From contig CAYMIW010000012.1 in assembly GCA_964390725.1 (NCBI GenBank), positions 1 to 64,000 of the forward strand: 64,000 bases of DNA. The letters are read 5' to 3'. Positions 1-7,921 of the stretch are shown piece after piece. The DNA comes from JAABTH01 sp964390725. Lineage in GTDB: Bacteria > Bacillota > Dethiobacteria > DTU022. The notes below the pieces were generated by a model. The model was not told where the DNA came from. It saw only the letters and a list, made by a program, of their open reading frames with translations, and did not search any database. Numbering within the stretch: the first letter of the stretch is position 1; the number at the start of each line of letters is the position of its first letter. Both the position numbers and the translations under genes were made by a program.

Positions 1-33
1 ATCAGGCTCGTTTTCCAGAGGCCTGGATTTCAT
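1..33 (-). CDS. Start of an unidentified gene, cut by the window edge
   Basis: An ATG at 33 on the minus strand opens a frame that stays open to the edge (11 codons, MKSRPLENEPD). AAAGGA lies about 8 bases upstream of it, a good ribosome binding site. It lies downstream of the FAD dehydrogenase gene in the same direction, separated by about 160 bases. Too little is visible to name a product. Confidence 0.4.
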   Translation of the reverse strand, partial: MKSRPLENEPD

Positions 34-131
34 AGTCAAAATCCTTTCTGCAATTCAATATGTCTTATTCTAGTTGCTTGTTGCCAGGTTAAAAAACCAC
101 CACGGAAAACAATCAATTACTTACATTTGAA

Positions 132-166
132 CAAAAAAACGGCATTGCTGGTTAGGCTGTCCGTTA
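132..166 (-). terminator. Probable intrinsic terminator after the FAD dehydrogenase gene
   Basis: On the minus strand AACGG-A-CA pairs with TGCCGTT around a 13-base loop and is followed directly by a run of T. The stem is about 7 bp with one bulge, so it is weak but well placed 30-60 bases after the stop codon at 194. Confidence 0.45.
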
Positions 167-193
167 CTTGTTTATTATATCATTTATAAACTA

Positions 194-1579
194 TCAGGGC
201 AAACTGGAGATAATGCTACGTGCTGCCAGTAAACCTGTTGCAGAGGCTTGAATCAATCCTCTGGTTACTCCGGCTCCATCTCCTGCGGCGTATAAATTTT
301 TAATTCCGGTTTCAAGATTTTGGTCCAGGTTGAGCCGAAAAGAATAAAATTTAACTTCTACCCCGTATAAGAGGGTATGACGGGAGTTTATTCCTGGCGC
401 TAACTTATCCAGTGCTTCAAGCATTTCAATTATTGCCAGGAGATACCTGTAAGGAAGGACCAGGCTTAGATCACCCGGTGTGGCTTCGGAAAGTGTGGGT
501 CTGACCAAACCCCGTTTAATTCTTTCGGGAGTTGACCGGCGTCCCATAAGAAGATCACCGAGACGCTGCACTAAAACCCCGTCGCCCAGCATATTTGCAA
601 GGCTGGCTATATAGCGGCCGTAACGGATCGGTTCGTTAAATGGTTCGGTGAAAGATTTACTGACCAAAAGGGCGAAGTTTGTATTTTCTGTTTTCATTTC
701 AGCAAAACTATGGCCATTTACAGTTACTAACCCTTCGTTACTTTCTGTAACAACTACACCATAGGGGTTCATGCAAAACGTACGAATTCGATCATCAAAC
801 TGGCTGGTAAAATAAATCAGCTTTGATTCATATATTTTATCGGTCAGGTTTTCCATGATTACTGCAGGCACTTCAACCCGTACACCGATATCAACCGGGT
901 TATTATAACCGGTTAGACCAAGGCGTTTTGATTCTCCCTGCATCCAATCTGCACCTGTTCTTCCGGGACAACATATTACATAATCCGCTTCAATGACTTT
1001 TCCATCTGCCAGTTTAACGCCCCGGACTACACCATTATCACTTATTATTTTCGTAACCGTGCTATTCATCAGGATATCAACCCGGTCACGTAATTTATCA
1101 TACATTTTTTCCAAAATACGATAACAATTTTCTGTCCCAAGATGCCTAATTTTCGCCGGGATCAAGCTCAAACCCGCTGCAGCTGCCTGCCGTTCCATTT
1201 CTTTAACACTTTCTTTATCAGTGCCATATACCTTTTCTGAAGCGCCGAAAGAAACATAAACCTGATCAACCTGATCAATTAATTGTTCAAGGGTTTGCAT
1301 TTCAATAAACTCGCATAAATTACCACCAAAAGCTGGCGAAAGGGTTAACTTGCCATCACTGAATGCTCCGGCTCCGCCCCAACCACAAGTAACAGAACAT
1401 GGTTCACACCTTAAACAACGACCGTACTCATGCTGTGTACGACAGTGTCTTTTCTCAAGTGGGGAGCCTTTATCAATCATTAGTATTTTAATGTTATCTT
1501 TAAAAGCAAGTTCAAGCGCAGCAAATATACCGGCAGGTCCGGCTCCTATGATAACGACGTCATACTTCAGTTCAACCAC
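194..1579 (-). CDS. FAD-dependent dehydrogenase (COG2509-type flavoprotein)
   Basis: About 461 residues. The N-terminus has a dinucleotide-binding fold (YDVVIIGAGPAGIFAALE). A Cys-rich stretch follows (CRTQHEYGRC, then LRCEPCSVTCGWGGAGAFSD), typical of a family of uncharacterised FAD dehydrogenases. The C-terminus has the second FAD contact (NLYAAGDGAGVTRGLIQA). Substrate and partner are unknown. Start choice: a GTG at 1579 lies 7 bases after the dnaB stop and about 11 bases after a GGAAGAAGG ribosome binding site inside the end of dnaB. An in-frame ATG at 1627 would overlap dnaB by 41 bases and adds residues not usual in the family. It is probably the last gene of the rplI-dnaB unit. Confidence 0.8.
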   Translation of the reverse strand: MVELKYDVVIIGAGPAGIFAALELAFKDNIKILMIDKGSPLEKRHCRTQHEYGRCLRCEPCSVTCGWGGAGAFSDGKLTLSPAFGGNLCEFIEMQTLEQLIDQVDQVYVSFGASEKVYGTDKESVKEMERQAAAAGLSLIPAKIRHLGTENCYRILEKMYDKLRDRVDILMNSTVTKIISDNGVVRGVKLADGKVIEADYVICCPGRTGADWMQGESKRLGLTGYNNPVDIGVRVEVPAVIMENLTDKIYESKLIYFTSQFDDRIRTFCMNPYGVVVTESNEGLVTVNGHSFAEMKTENTNFALLVSKSFTEPFNEPIRYGRYIASLANMLGDGVLVQRLGDLLMGRRSTPERIKRGLVRPTLSEATPGDLSLVLPYRYLLAIIEMLEALDKLAPGINSRHTLLYGVEVKFYSFRLNLDQNLETGIKNLYAAGDGAGVTRGLIQASATGLLAARSIISSLP

Positions 1580-1586
1580 GAATCGA

Positions 1587-2942
1587 TCAACCTTCTTCCC
1601 GGATTGATTCTCTGGCAACATTTGCAAACTTGGTATAACGATCCAAAAAATAAAGTTCGATTAAACCTGTTGGCCCGTTTCGCTGCTTGGCAATATTGAT
1701 CTCGGCTACATTACCCTTGTCAGAGTCTTTATTGTAATAAGCATCGCGATAAATAAACATGACCAGGTCTGCATTTGCTTCGATGCCCCCGGATTCCATC
1801 AAGTCACTTAGTATGGGTCTGCGATCGGGCCTTTTTTCAACTGCCCTGCTAAGTTGTGAAAGAGCAACAACAGGCACATTCAATTCCTTGGCCAGGGCTT
1901 TCAACGCTCTTGATATCTCGGAAAGTTCCTGCTGGCGGCTTTCTGACCTGGTGAAGCCTCGCATTAACTGTAAATAATCAACAAATATAGCTTCAAGCCC
2001 TTTTTCTGCTTTCAGCCGTCTTGCCTTGGCCCGAACCTCCATTACCGATAATTGTGCGCTGTCATCGATATAAAGAGGCGATTCACTGAGAGGGCCCACT
2101 GCCATTGTTAATTTATGCCATTCATCCTGCGATAAAAAACCGCGGCGCATGTTTTGAGCATCTATCTGGGCTTCAGCACATAACAAACGTTGAGCCAGTT
2201 GATCTTTCGACATTTCCATGCTGAATATAGCTGTTGGCCGTTTTTCTTTGACAGCAACCTGTTGAGCCATATTAAGGGCCAGGGTGGTTTTCCCCATACT
2301 GGGCCTGGCTGCTATAACAACAAGGTCGGAATTCTGCAATCCGGAAGTTAGTCGATCAAGGTCGGTAAAACCAGTTGATATACCGGTAACTCCCTTTTTT
2401 TCATCATATAGCTTCTCAATACGATCAAAAGCATCAACCAATACATCTTTGAGCTCTGCAAAACCCTGCTTGGTTCCTCTTTTGCCAATTTCAAATATGA
2501 GCTGTTCCGCTTCGTCAAGAAATTCGTCTACATTATGTGGCGCTTCAAAGCTGCGTGTTACAATACCTGTAGCAGTTTGAATCAGGGCTCGCAAAATTGC
2601 TTTTTCCCTGACAATTTGCGAATGATATTGAACATTCGCTGCTGTTGGAACTGCATTTGCCAGGGTAACAAGATAAGTGCGACCACCAACCTCATCCAAA
2701 CAGCGATTGCTCTGGAGCTCTTCAGATAAAGTTACAAGGTCAACAGGTTCCCCTTTTTCGCTGAGAGAAATTATACTGCTAAAAATCTTCTGGTGAGCAG
2801 TACTGTAAAAATCATTTTCAGATAACAGCTCTGCAGCAGAAAATATTGCTTCTCTGTCAAGAATCATAGATCCAAGCACTGACTGTTCTGCTTCTTTGCT
2901 CTGTGGAGGAACCCTGTCACTGACAACTACCAAATCCTGCAT
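1587..2942 (-). CDS. dnaB: Replicative DNA helicase DnaB (DnaC in Bacillus)
   Basis: 451 residues, normal length. This is the hexameric 5'-3' helicase of the replication fork. The N-terminal collar domain (about 1-150, RVPPQSKEAEQSVLGSMIL) is followed by a linker and a RecA-like domain with Walker A ARPSMGKTTLALN near residue 215. Walker B is IFVDYLQLM, and the late motif KQRNGPTG is present. It lies 15 bases after rplI, as in many Firmicutes. The ATG at 2942 sits only 1 base after GGAG, so a TTG three codons later (about 10 bases from the same site) is an alternative start. The loader is probably supplied elsewhere; the DUF721/DciA-like gene at 24037 is one candidate. Confidence 0.96.
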   Translation of the reverse strand: MQDLVVVSDRVPPQSKEAEQSVLGSMILDREAIFSAAELLSENDFYSTAHQKIFSSIISLSEKGEPVDLVTLSEELQSNRCLDEVGGRTYLVTLANAVPTAANVQYHSQIVREKAILRALIQTATGIVTRSFEAPHNVDEFLDEAEQLIFEIGKRGTKQGFAELKDVLVDAFDRIEKLYDEKKGVTGISTGFTDLDRLTSGLQNSDLVVIAARPSMGKTTLALNMAQQVAVKEKRPTAIFSMEMSKDQLAQRLLCAEAQIDAQNMRRGFLSQDEWHKLTMAVGPLSESPLYIDDSAQLSVMEVRAKARRLKAEKGLEAIFVDYLQLMRGFTRSESRQQELSEISRALKALAKELNVPVVALSQLSRAVEKRPDRRPILSDLMESGGIEANADLVMFIYRDAYYNKDSDKGNVAEINIAKQRNGPTGLIELYFLDRYTKFANVARESIREEG

Positions 2943-2957
2943 ACTCCTTTCCTGGTA

Positions 2958-3404
2958 CTAATCTTCACTTTTCACTTTAATTTTTAAATCAGTTTTGACC
3001 CCGGGGAATAAGCGTACTGTAACCAGATGATTTCCCAGGCTTTTTATCGGATCGGATATATCAATTCTTTTTTTATCTATTTTAATGCCGTTTTCAGCCA
3101 GTTTTTCAGCAATATCGGTAGGAGTTACTGAACCAAAAAGTCTGCCACCTTCTCCGGAAGGCATGGCAAAGATCAATTCCTGTTTGGATAACTCAACAGC
3201 CTGCGCACTCGCTTCTTCTTTCTGGAGACGATTTTGTTGTTCAATTTTATCACGATTCTTTTTCCATTCCCGCAAGCGCTGCGGTGTTGCTTCAACAGCT
3301 AAATTACGGGGAATTAGATGATTGCGTGCGTATCCTGTGGCCACATCTTTCAATTCACCCTTTTTCCCGAGGTTTGTCACATCTTCCTTTAGAATTACCT
3401 GCAT
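2958..3404 (-). CDS. rplI: 50S ribosomal protein L9
   Basis: 148 residues, the usual length. The N-terminal rRNA-binding domain shows the L9 signature (MQVILKEDVTNLGKKGELKD, then GYARNHLIPRNLA). A long central helix follows (about 45-75, charged and Gln-rich), then the C-terminal domain with LFGSVTPTDIAEKL. The gene comes just before dnaB. In Bacillus yybS and yybT lie between rpsR and rplI; here only 128 bases with a terminator separate them, so rplI-dnaB should be transcribed separately from rpsF-ssb-rpsR. Confidence 0.97.
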   Translation of the reverse strand: MQVILKEDVTNLGKKGELKDVATGYARNHLIPRNLAVEATPQRLREWKKNRDKIEQQNRLQKEEASAQAVELSKQELIFAMPSGEGGRLFGSVTPTDIAEKLAENGIKIDKKRIDISDPIKSLGNHLVTVRLFPGVKTDLKIKVKSED

Positions 3405-3469
3405 CTTAATTTGCTCCTTTCCAATCTACCTACCTCATAATAATTCGCTTTTGAATTTAACTATCCTGC

Positions 3470-3508
3470 AAATAAAAAACGGGGGTATTTTAACAACCGC
3501 CCCCGTTT
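3470..3508 (-). terminator. Intrinsic terminator of the rpsF-ssb-rpsR operon
   Basis: A perfect 9-bp stem (AAACGGGGG with CCCCCGTTT, 3477-3508) closes a 14-base loop and runs into TTTTTTATTT on the minus strand, about 25 bases after the rpsR stop codon. Confidence 0.88.
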
Positions 3509-3532
3509 ATATTTAATGAATAAGTAATATTT

Positions 3533-3763
3533 TTATTCTGAGGTAAAAGGTAACAAGGCCATTATCCTTGCTTTTTTTATTGCTCTTGTCAACTGTCTTT
3601 GATGTCGGGCACAGTTACCGGAAATACGCCTTGGTAAAACCTTCCCTCGTTCAGTTATGAAACGCTTTAATTTTTCATACTGCTTATAATCTATACTATC
3701 TGTTTTATCAACGCAGAAACTGCAAATTTTCTTTTTTGGTTTCCTTCCCCTGTCACGTCTCAT
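3533..3763 (-). CDS. rpsR: 30S ribosomal protein S18
   Basis: 76 residues from the ATG at 3763, which is 8 bases after GGAGG; an in-frame GTG two codons upstream is too close to that site. S18 binds the S6 dimer partner on the 30S platform. The core (YKQYEKLKRFITERGKVLPR, then RRISGNCARHQRQLTRAIKK) is typical. The Cys residues in ICSFC plus the later NCARH form the zinc-binding (C+) version of S18. It is third in the rpsF-ssb-rpsR operon. Confidence 0.97.
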   Translation of the reverse strand: MRRDRGRKPKKKICSFCVDKTDSIDYKQYEKLKRFITERGKVLPRRISGNCARHQRQLTRAIKKARIMALLPFTSE

Positions 3764-3786
3764 CGTCACTACCTCCTTCCACCATG

Positions 3787-4191
3787 CTAAAAGGGAACAT
3801 CATCGGGACTGATGTCTATGTCATCAACGTTCGGACCTTCTTCATCGTTTCCGCTATCCTCGGAGCTACGTCCCCGGTCAAGAAAACGAACATTATCTGC
3901 AACAATTTCAGCCACCTTGCGCCTTATTCCCTGGCTGTCATCATAAGAACGAATTTGCAGCCTGCCTGTAACAGCAGCCAGGCTGCCTTTTTTTAAGTAA
4001 TTGGCACAGTTCTCTGCCAGTTTGCGCCAGGTAACAATATTAATAAAATCTGCTTCTCTTTCCCCCTGCTGGTTAGTAAAAGAACGGTCAACAGCAAGGG
4101 TAAATGATGCTACAGGCACACCATTGCCGGGAGTGTAGCGAAGCTCGGGATCACGTGTTAAACGTCCGATTAAAACCACCTGGTTTAACAT
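3787..4191 (-). CDS. ssb: Single-stranded DNA-binding protein
   Basis: 134 residues. An OB-fold covers about residues 1-105 (MLNQVVLIGRLTRDPELRYT start, DFINIVTWRKLAENCANYL, RLQIRSYDD). A short acidic linker ends in DDVPF, the conserved tip that recruits replication and repair partners. It sits between rpsF and rpsR, the standard Firmicute arrangement, so it is made with these ribosomal proteins. The linker is short (about 25 residues), with no Gly-rich tail. Confidence 0.97.
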   Translation of the reverse strand: MLNQVVLIGRLTRDPELRYTPGNGVPVASFTLAVDRSFTNQQGEREADFINIVTWRKLAENCANYLKKGSLAAVTGRLQIRSYDDSQGIRRKVAEIVADNVRFLDRGRSSEDSGNDEEGPNVDDIDISPDDVPF

Positions 4192-4211
4192 ATCATTCCG
4201 TCCTTTCTTTA

Positions 4212-4778
4212 TTACTCCCCGATTTCTTTTTCTTCATTTTCCGCAACGTCTGCTTCTTCAGCTTTAGCTTCCTGTTTAGCTTCCTGTGATGTTTCTTCAA
4301 CTGTTTCTTCTTTTACTTCAGGTGCTTCCTCAGTTGCTTCCTCAGTTGCTTCCTCAGTTGCTTCTTCAGGTGCTTCTTCAGTTTCCTGTTGAGCTTCTTC
4401 TTCGATTACTTCTGCTGCTTCAGCCTCCTGTGCTGCTTCTTCTGCTGCTTTAGCATCAGCAACTGCTTTTTCAGCTGCAGAATTAAAATCTTCTTCGCTG
4501 ACGGATACAATCATATATCGTAATACTTCATCGGTAACCCTGAAGTAATGCTCAATTTCAGGAATTATATTTCCTTCGCCGCTGAAATATACGAGATAGT
4601 ATTGACCTTCTTTATATTTTTTTATTTCGTAGGAAAGTCGGCGCTTACGCCAATCGAGGATGGTACTTAGTGAACCGCCTTCTTTAGCGATTGCTGTTTT
4701 TAAGTCTTCCAAAACAGTCTGCTGTTCTTCCGCCTCAACATCAGGTCGGATAATAAGCATAATTTCATAATAACCCAT
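4212..4778 (-). CDS. rpsF: 30S ribosomal protein S6 with a long acidic C-terminal tail
   Basis: 188 residues. Residues 1-95 are a normal S6 (MGYYEIMLIIRPDVEAEEQ, RKRRLSYEIKKYKEGQYYLV, then the DEVLRYMIVS strand). Typical S6 is about 95-100 residues, so the last 90 or so residues are an extension made almost only of Glu and Ala with some Thr, Val and Lys. It includes four EEAT/EEAP units encoded by a 12-bp tandem repeat (4324-4383). The tail is predicted disordered or single-helix and strongly negative. S6 tails of bacteria such as E. coli receive added Glu residues, so a genetically encoded acidic tail is notable. First gene of rpsF-ssb-rpsR. Confidence 0.93.
   Translation of the reverse strand: MGYYEIMLIIRPDVEAEEQQTVLEDLKTAIAKEGGSLSTILDWRKRRLSYEIKKYKEGQYYLVYFSGEGNIIPEIEHYFRVTDEVLRYMIVSVSEEDFNSAAEKAVADAKAAEEAAQEAEAAEVIEEEAQQETEEAPEEATEEATEEATEEAPEVKEETVEETSQEAKQEAKAEEADVAENEEKEIGE
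4324..4383. repeat. 12-bp tandem repeat in rpsF, five copies
   Basis: The unit GCTTCCTCAGTT (plus strand) occurs at 4324, 4336 and 4348 exactly. Two variants follow at 4360 and 4372, with C to T and T to G changes. It encodes the EEAT/EEAP units of the S6 tail. Copy number could vary by slippage. Confidence 0.9.
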
Positions 4779-4838
4779 GTCATTTTCACCTCCCTCTGGA
4801 CTAATGGCCCCTATAAGGAGCAGGGATCAACCTGAATC

Positions 4839-4867
4839 ATGATAGCATAATAACCTTTGCAGGGCAA
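4839..4867 (-). promoter_or_regulatory. Probable sigma-A promoter of rpsF-ssb-rpsR
   Basis: On the minus strand TTGCCC (4862-4867) is followed 17 bases later by TATCAT (4839-4844). This leaves about a 55-base leader before the rpsF start, which has a strong GGGAGGTG binding site. Confidence 0.55.
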
Positions 4868-4994
4868 GCTATTCTTTTGAAACATCCTTCTCAAACTGTT
4901 TTAGTTTTGATGAAACTTTATTTACCAGGCAGCAATATAGAATATTAAGCTGGAAACATCTGTTATTCTTCCGGTAGAACCTGCAACAGTTTTA

Positions 4995-6200
4995 TTAAAC
5001 ATTACTTAAGAATTCTTTTAAAAGAGGAGCTATTTTATCAATTTCCAGCAAAAAAGCATCATGCCCATAACAGGTGTTTATTTCGTGATATGAAACAGGA
5101 CGGTAGTTAGCAACAGCAGCCCTGGCCATTTCCCTGGCAGATACAGGAGGGTAGAGCCAGTCAGATGAAAAAGCAATAATTTGTAGCTTTGCTTTCATCA
5201 GTGAAAAAGCCATTTCTAAATCACCATTTCCGTAATGAGCTGCATCGTAATAATCCATGGCCCTGGTCAGAAAGAGATAGCTATTGGCATCAAAGCGCTG
5301 AGCAAAGGAACGACCCTGATGTTCAAGGTAACCTTCAACAGAAAATTCTCCCTCCAGCTGAAACGAGGGTTTGTCGCCATTTTTCATGCGCCGTCCAAAC
5401 TTGTTTTCCATTGAATCATAGGAGAGGTAAGTTATATGACCCAGCATACGGGCCAGTTCCAAACCGGCATCCGGATGTGTACTGTTGTAATACTGCCCAT
5501 TATTGAAACCCGGGTCCTTAAATATTGCCCGTCTGCCAACCGCATTGAAGGCCAGACCTTGAGCCCCAAGCCGGGCAGCCGAAGCAAGAATTATCGCCGA
5601 TTTTAACCGGTCCGGATACTTTATAGCCCAGGTTAAAGTTTGCTTACCTCCGAGCGATCCTCCTGCTACTGCACGAAGTTTTTCTATTTGAAGATAGTCG
5701 AGCAACCTGACCTGCAGTCGAACAATGTCATCAATAGTAACAACTGGAAAATCGAGCCCATATGGCTTTTTACTGACAGGGTTAATCTCCCAGGGACCTG
5801 TTGTTCCGTAACAGCTGCCAAGAATATTGGCACAAATAATGAAGTAGCATTTTGTATCAAAAACTTTCCCCGGCCCGATTGCATTATCCCACCATCCGGG
5901 ACGATCATTACGCCATGGCCTTTTTAGAATTTTCCAGTTACTATCCCAGCCGGCCGCGTGGGCGTCTCCAGTTAAGGCATGCATAATAAATATTGCATTA
6001 TCTTTCTTTTTATTTAACTCTCCATAAGTTTCATACTCTACTGTGACCGGGGCAAGATTAACACCGCTATCAAGCGGCAGGGGGTTAGACGAATCAGCCA
6101 GGATAACTTTATACGGTTTGACCCAACCGACAGAGTTTGGCGAATCGGGAGGATCATGCTCTTTTTTCAATTCAGCACAATCACACAGAGAAGTATTCAA
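4995..6200 (-). CDS. metX: Homoserine O-acetyltransferase
   Basis: 401 residues, alpha/beta-hydrolase fold. The enzyme moves acetyl from acetyl-CoA to homoserine, the activation step of methionine synthesis. The nucleophile elbow GGSLGGKQTLTW holds the catalytic Ser near residue 181. The Asp of FSSDWLYPP and the His of CYGHDAFLLE complete the triad, and IFIMHALTGDAHAAGW forms the oxyanion side. It overlaps metY by 4 bases, so the two are translated together; the next enzyme is its neighbour. An activity with succinyl-CoA cannot be excluded from sequence alone. Confidence 0.93.
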   Translation of the reverse strand: MNTSLCDCAELKKEHDPPDSPNSVGWVKPYKVILADSSNPLPLDSGVNLAPVTVEYETYGELNKKKDNAIFIMHALTGDAHAAGWDSNWKILKRPWRNDRPGWWDNAIGPGKVFDTKCYFIICANILGSCYGTTGPWEINPVSKKPYGLDFPVVTIDDIVRLQVRLLDYLQIEKLRAVAGGSLGGKQTLTWAIKYPDRLKSAIILASAARLGAQGLAFNAVGRRAIFKDPGFNNGQYYNSTHPDAGLELARMLGHITYLSYDSMENKFGRRMKNGDKPSFQLEGEFSVEGYLEHQGRSFAQRFDANSYLFLTRAMDYYDAAHYGNGDLEMAFSLMKAKLQIIAFSSDWLYPPVSAREMARAAVANYRPVSYHEINTCYGHDAFLLEIDKIAPLLKEFLSNV

Positions 6201-7507
6201 AACTGGCTACCTCCTTTTTGAAGCACTGCCTGCAGGGCCCGATCAAGATCATCTATTATATCTTCAACATTTTCCAGGCCGACCGAAAGACGGATGTAGT
6301 CTTCTGTTACACCTGTAGCCAACCTTTCTACTTCAGACAACTGCTGATGCGTAGTGGATGCCGGATGTATAATCAGTGTTTTTGCATCACCAATGTTAGC
6401 CAGATGTGAAATGACTTTTACAGAGTTAATCAGTTCAATTCCGGCTTCCAGACCGCCTTTTACTCCAAAACCAAGAATTGCCCCAGCACCTTTTTTTAAT
6501 ATTTTTTTCGTATATTGATAATCCGGGTGACTTTGCAGTCCTGGATAATTTACCCAGGAAACTGCCGGATGTTGTTCGAGCCATTTTGCCACGACAAGAG
6601 CATTGCTGCTTTGTTTTTCCATGCGCAGAGGAAGTGTCTCTACACCCTGTAATAATAGAAATGCATTCATCGGTGCCAGGCAGGGACCCAGATCCCTTAG
6701 TAATTGCACCCTGGCCTTGGTAATATACGCACTCCCTCCATTACCACCTGCTCCAAAGGCACCCCAATAACTAATACCATTGTAGGTAGGATCGGGCTCT
6801 ATAAATTCCGGAAATTTCCCCCCGGCCCAGTTAAAATTACCTTTTTCCACAATAGCCCCTCCCATTGATGTTCCATGCCCACCAATAAATTTGGTCAAAG
6901 AGTGCACCAGTATGTCTGCGCCATGTTCAAAAGGTTTAAGCAGGTACGGGGTAGTAACCGTATTATCCACAACCAGGGGAATACCATATGAGTGAGCAAC
7001 CTCACTTATTTCTTTTAGTCGTGCCAGCCTGTTTTTTGGATTACCGATAGCTTCTACAAAGATAGCTCTAGTATCAACATCAACTGCAGAGGCAAAAGAT
7101 TCCGGATCAGTAGGATCAGCAAAGCGTACTTTAATACCAAATCTAGGCAGGGTATAAGCAAAGAGATTATAGGTGCCTCCATAAAGATGGCTGCTGCTGA
7201 CCAGGTTTTGCCCGGAAGAAACCAGGTTTAATACTGCCAAGCTAATTGCTGCCTGTCCGGAAGAAAGGGTTAGAGCAGCACTTCCACCCTCAAGAGAAGC
7301 TATCCTTTTTTCCAGGACATCGTTTGTCGGATTCATTATGCGTGAATAAATGTTTCCAGCCTGTTCAAGGCCAAATAGCGAAGCTGCATGCTCTACCGAG
7401 TCAAAAACATACGAAGTGGTTTGATATATTGGAACTGCGCGTGAATTTGTATTTTTATCAACCTGCTGCCCGGCATGCAGTGATAATGTAGAAAAAGAAT
7501 GAGCCAT
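6197..7507 (-). CDS. metY: O-acetylhomoserine sulfhydrylase
   Basis: 436 residues, PLP-dependent Cys/Met metabolism family. It joins O-acetylhomoserine with sulfide to give homocysteine. The PLP lysine lies in VHSLTKFIGGHGTSMGG. The motifs YSRIMNPTNDVLEKRIASLE, LVSSSHLYGGTYNLF and RLSVGLENVEDIIDDL are typical of MetY. About 430 residues with the insertion around 230-260 (YNGISYWGAFGAGG) fits the sulfhydrylase rather than cystathionine enzymes. First gene of metYX. The SD (GGAGGC, 7514-7519) has complementary segments in the leader, suggesting translation control. Confidence 0.94.
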   Translation of the reverse strand: MAHSFSTLSLHAGQQVDKNTNSRAVPIYQTTSYVFDSVEHAASLFGLEQAGNIYSRIMNPTNDVLEKRIASLEGGSAALTLSSGQAAISLAVLNLVSSGQNLVSSSHLYGGTYNLFAYTLPRFGIKVRFADPTDPESFASAVDVDTRAIFVEAIGNPKNRLARLKEISEVAHSYGIPLVVDNTVTTPYLLKPFEHGADILVHSLTKFIGGHGTSMGGAIVEKGNFNWAGGKFPEFIEPDPTYNGISYWGAFGAGGNGGSAYITKARVQLLRDLGPCLAPMNAFLLLQGVETLPLRMEKQSSNALVVAKWLEQHPAVSWVNYPGLQSHPDYQYTKKILKKGAGAILGFGVKGGLEAGIELINSVKVISHLANIGDAKTLIIHPASTTHQQLSEVERLATGVTEDYIRLSVGLENVEDIIDDLDRALQAVLQKGGSQF

Positions 7508-7791
7508 AACAAAGCCTCCTTTTGTTAATGATTACTGATGTAAAGGTAGAAATGAGCATAAATAATCAAGGGCTTTAACTAATAATGATTTTCAGCGAGG
7601 TTACCTACAATGGAGGCGCATACCGGTTAACCCACCCCGGCTGGTATAAATACAGGAGGATAGAATAATAACTATAAAAATATTATCCAATAAAGGTGAG
7701 GCAATTATTTTGGTTATTGCATTCTGCTTTTTAGGTTTCACTACTGTACCTCTTATCTGACATAATTACTATCGAGTTAGTAGTAAATAAT
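7508..7791 (-). promoter_or_regulatory. Long structured leader of metYX, candidate riboswitch or other cis-regulator
   Basis: About 285 transcribed bases without a gene. In RNA order I see four elements: a possible AGGT/ACCT hairpin near 7750; a GCAAT/ATTGC hairpin near 7700; CCUCCU (7654-7659), able to pair with the SD; and a hairpin closed by AUACC/GGUAU (7620-7647). Immediately after the last hairpin comes GCCUCC-A-UUGU (7607-7617), which pairs with ACAA-AA-GGAGGC at the metY SD (7514-7525). No T-run follows any hairpin, so control would be at translation. It lacks the S-box core sequences and I do not recognise a known class. Confidence 0.5.
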
Positions 7792-7798
7792 TATTATA

Positions 7799-7827
7799 AT
7801 AATACTTTGCCAAAACTACTTTGTCAA
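7799..7827 (-). promoter_or_regulatory. Strong sigma-A promoter of metYX
   Basis: TTGACA (7822-7827, minus strand) and TATTAT (7799-7804) are separated by exactly 17 bases. Transcription should start near 7791, giving the long leader before metY. Confidence 0.8.
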
Positions 7828-7921
7828 TGATTATTTTAAGTGTATCTTATCTTGATCGGGGATAGAAATCCTGAGATCGATTGAGGGGCGCCAGGTAGTC
7901 TAATAATCATCAGACTGCATT

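Noticed and set aside
4146..4160. A third parS-like site in ssb (TCACGTGTTAAA)
   Set aside because: Only the central TCACGTG is kept; the outer arms do not match. The same holds for GTCACGTGTC near 34900.
7620..7660. T-box in the metYX leader (GGGTGGGTTAACCGG resembles GGGTGGTACCGCG)
   Set aside because: The key TGGTACCGCG core is broken, no specifier stem or terminator with T-run follows, and the fragment fits a simple AUACC/GGUAU hairpin.
7508..7827. S-box (SAM-I) or SAM-II riboswitch before metY
   Set aside because: The conserved S-box core words were not found. A GAAACCTAAAAAG stretch recalls the SAM-II 3' part, but the needed upstream stem and loop are not present.
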